Origin: Salmonella enterica subsp. enterica serovar Typhimurium str. LT2
Lineage (GTDB): Bacteria > Pseudomonadota > Gammaproteobacteria > Enterobacterales > Enterobacteriaceae
Reading direction: 5' to 3'
Assembly (NCBI RefSeq): GCF_000006945.2
Contig: NC_003197.2
Location: 3,906,001 to 3,970,000, forward strand
Length of the DNA: 64,000 nt
This document shows positions 63,669 through 64,000 of this stretch, piece by piece (the stretch's first letter is position 1; the number at the start of each line of letters is the position of its first letter). Both the position numbers and the translations under genes were made by a program. The notes beneath the pieces were generated by a model. It worked only from the letters and a program-made list of their open reading frames with translations, searched no databases and had not been told where the DNA came from.

Positions 63669-64000
63669 TTACAGCACTCCCAACAACGAACAGACTATGC
63701 TCAGTGCGACAATCGACAGCAAAATGGTGGTGTAGCGCGGCCCTTTTTTTACCAGATAGAAGTAGATGGCGAATACCGCCGCCAGTGGCAGTAAGCCCGG
63801 CGCGATAGAGTCGAGGATCTGCTGAACCACCACTTCAGATCCTTTCAAGGCGCTAATTTTTAACGGCGTGGTGATTTTGACGTAGCTGGCGGAAAGCGCG
63901 CCCATCATGATCAAACCCAGCACGTTGGCCCCGTAGATCAGTTCTTTGATTCGCCCCCCTTGCAGCAGGCCGATAATCGAATCACGCCCCAGCGTATATC
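63669..64000 (-). CDS. dgaD: Mannose-family PTS EIID component DgaD, C-terminal part
   Basis: The frame is open from the window end to TAA at 63669-63671 (YTLGRDSIIGLLQGGRIKEL near the edge). It shows EIID-type features: GANVLGLIMMGALSASYVKI, a large loop with TTPLKISALKGSEVVVQQIL, and a C-terminal TM pair (PGLLPLAAVFAIYFYLV, TTILLSIVALSIVCSLLGVL). It belongs to the D-glucosaminate PTS transporter DgaABCD. The 5' end lies outside the window. Confidence 0.88.
   Translation of the reverse strand, partial: YTLGRDSIIGLLQGGRIKELIYGANVLGLIMMGALSASYVKITTPLKISALKGSEVVVQQILDSIAPGLLPLAAVFAIYFYLVKKGPRYTTILLSIVALSIVCSLLGVL

Overview
The window is chromosomal DNA of a Salmonella enterica subsp. enterica strain. 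Gene content and order match that species: the rfa (waa) LPS-core locus with a yibR remnant, the coaBC-dut-slmA-pyrE-rph block, the gmk-rpoZ-spoT-trmH-recG block, selC, pathogenicity island SPI-3 (sugR, rhuM, rmbA, misL, fidL, marT, slsA, cigR, mgtB, mgtC), yicL, and the start of a D-glucosaminate (dga) operon. misL and marT are both full length. Everything is read from sequence and remembered family knowledge; no search was run.

Layout. 1-13000 is the LPS inner/outer core region. The end of hldD and rfaF-rfaC-rfaL run rightwards. The long rfaQ-G-P-(yibR)-B-I-J-Y-Z-K operon runs leftwards and meets rfaL at a shared terminator. The operon leader carries a JUMPstart/ops element, implying RfaH control. 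13350-22400 is housekeeping: waaA, coaD, mutM, rpmG, rpmB, radC, coaBC, dut, slmA, pyrE with its attenuator, rph and yicC. 22446-26860 holds a LysR regulator divergent from a secreted B3-type metallo-beta-lactamase-like protein with altered metal ligands, then yicG and ligB. 27110-32974 is the gmk-rpoZ-spoT-trmH-recG cluster. 32977-42300 has an unrecognised gene, gltS, xanP, yicH and the yicJ-yicI xyloside module. selC lies at 42588-42682.

42683 to about 59650 is SPI-3, about 17 kb and a mosaic. Its left part (42683-48080) is a decayed landing zone. It holds a small exported peptide gene, a 114-122 residue unknown protein, a frameshifted sugR ATPase joined to a broken DUF4942 gene, rhuM, a partial copy of the selC 3' end that looks like an old attachment site, and two IS3-family orfA remnants. 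The middle part is the rmbA-misL and marT-fidL adhesin module, where MarT is a membrane-anchored ToxR-like activator. The right part is slsA, cigR and the mgtC-mgtB operon with its regulatory leader ORFs and the membrane peptides MgtU and MgtR, too short for ordinary gene calling.

59704-64000 holds yicL, an Rpn-family nuclease gene, and dgaF, dgaE and the 3' part of dgaD (D-glucosaminate uptake and breakdown), running leftwards.

I found no wholly new multi-gene system. The observations most worth following are the chimeric and broken sugR locus, the exported small peptide, the RQK-type metallo-beta-lactamase with its LysR partner and shared operator, the perfect palindrome before slsA, and the short leader ORF before mgtB.
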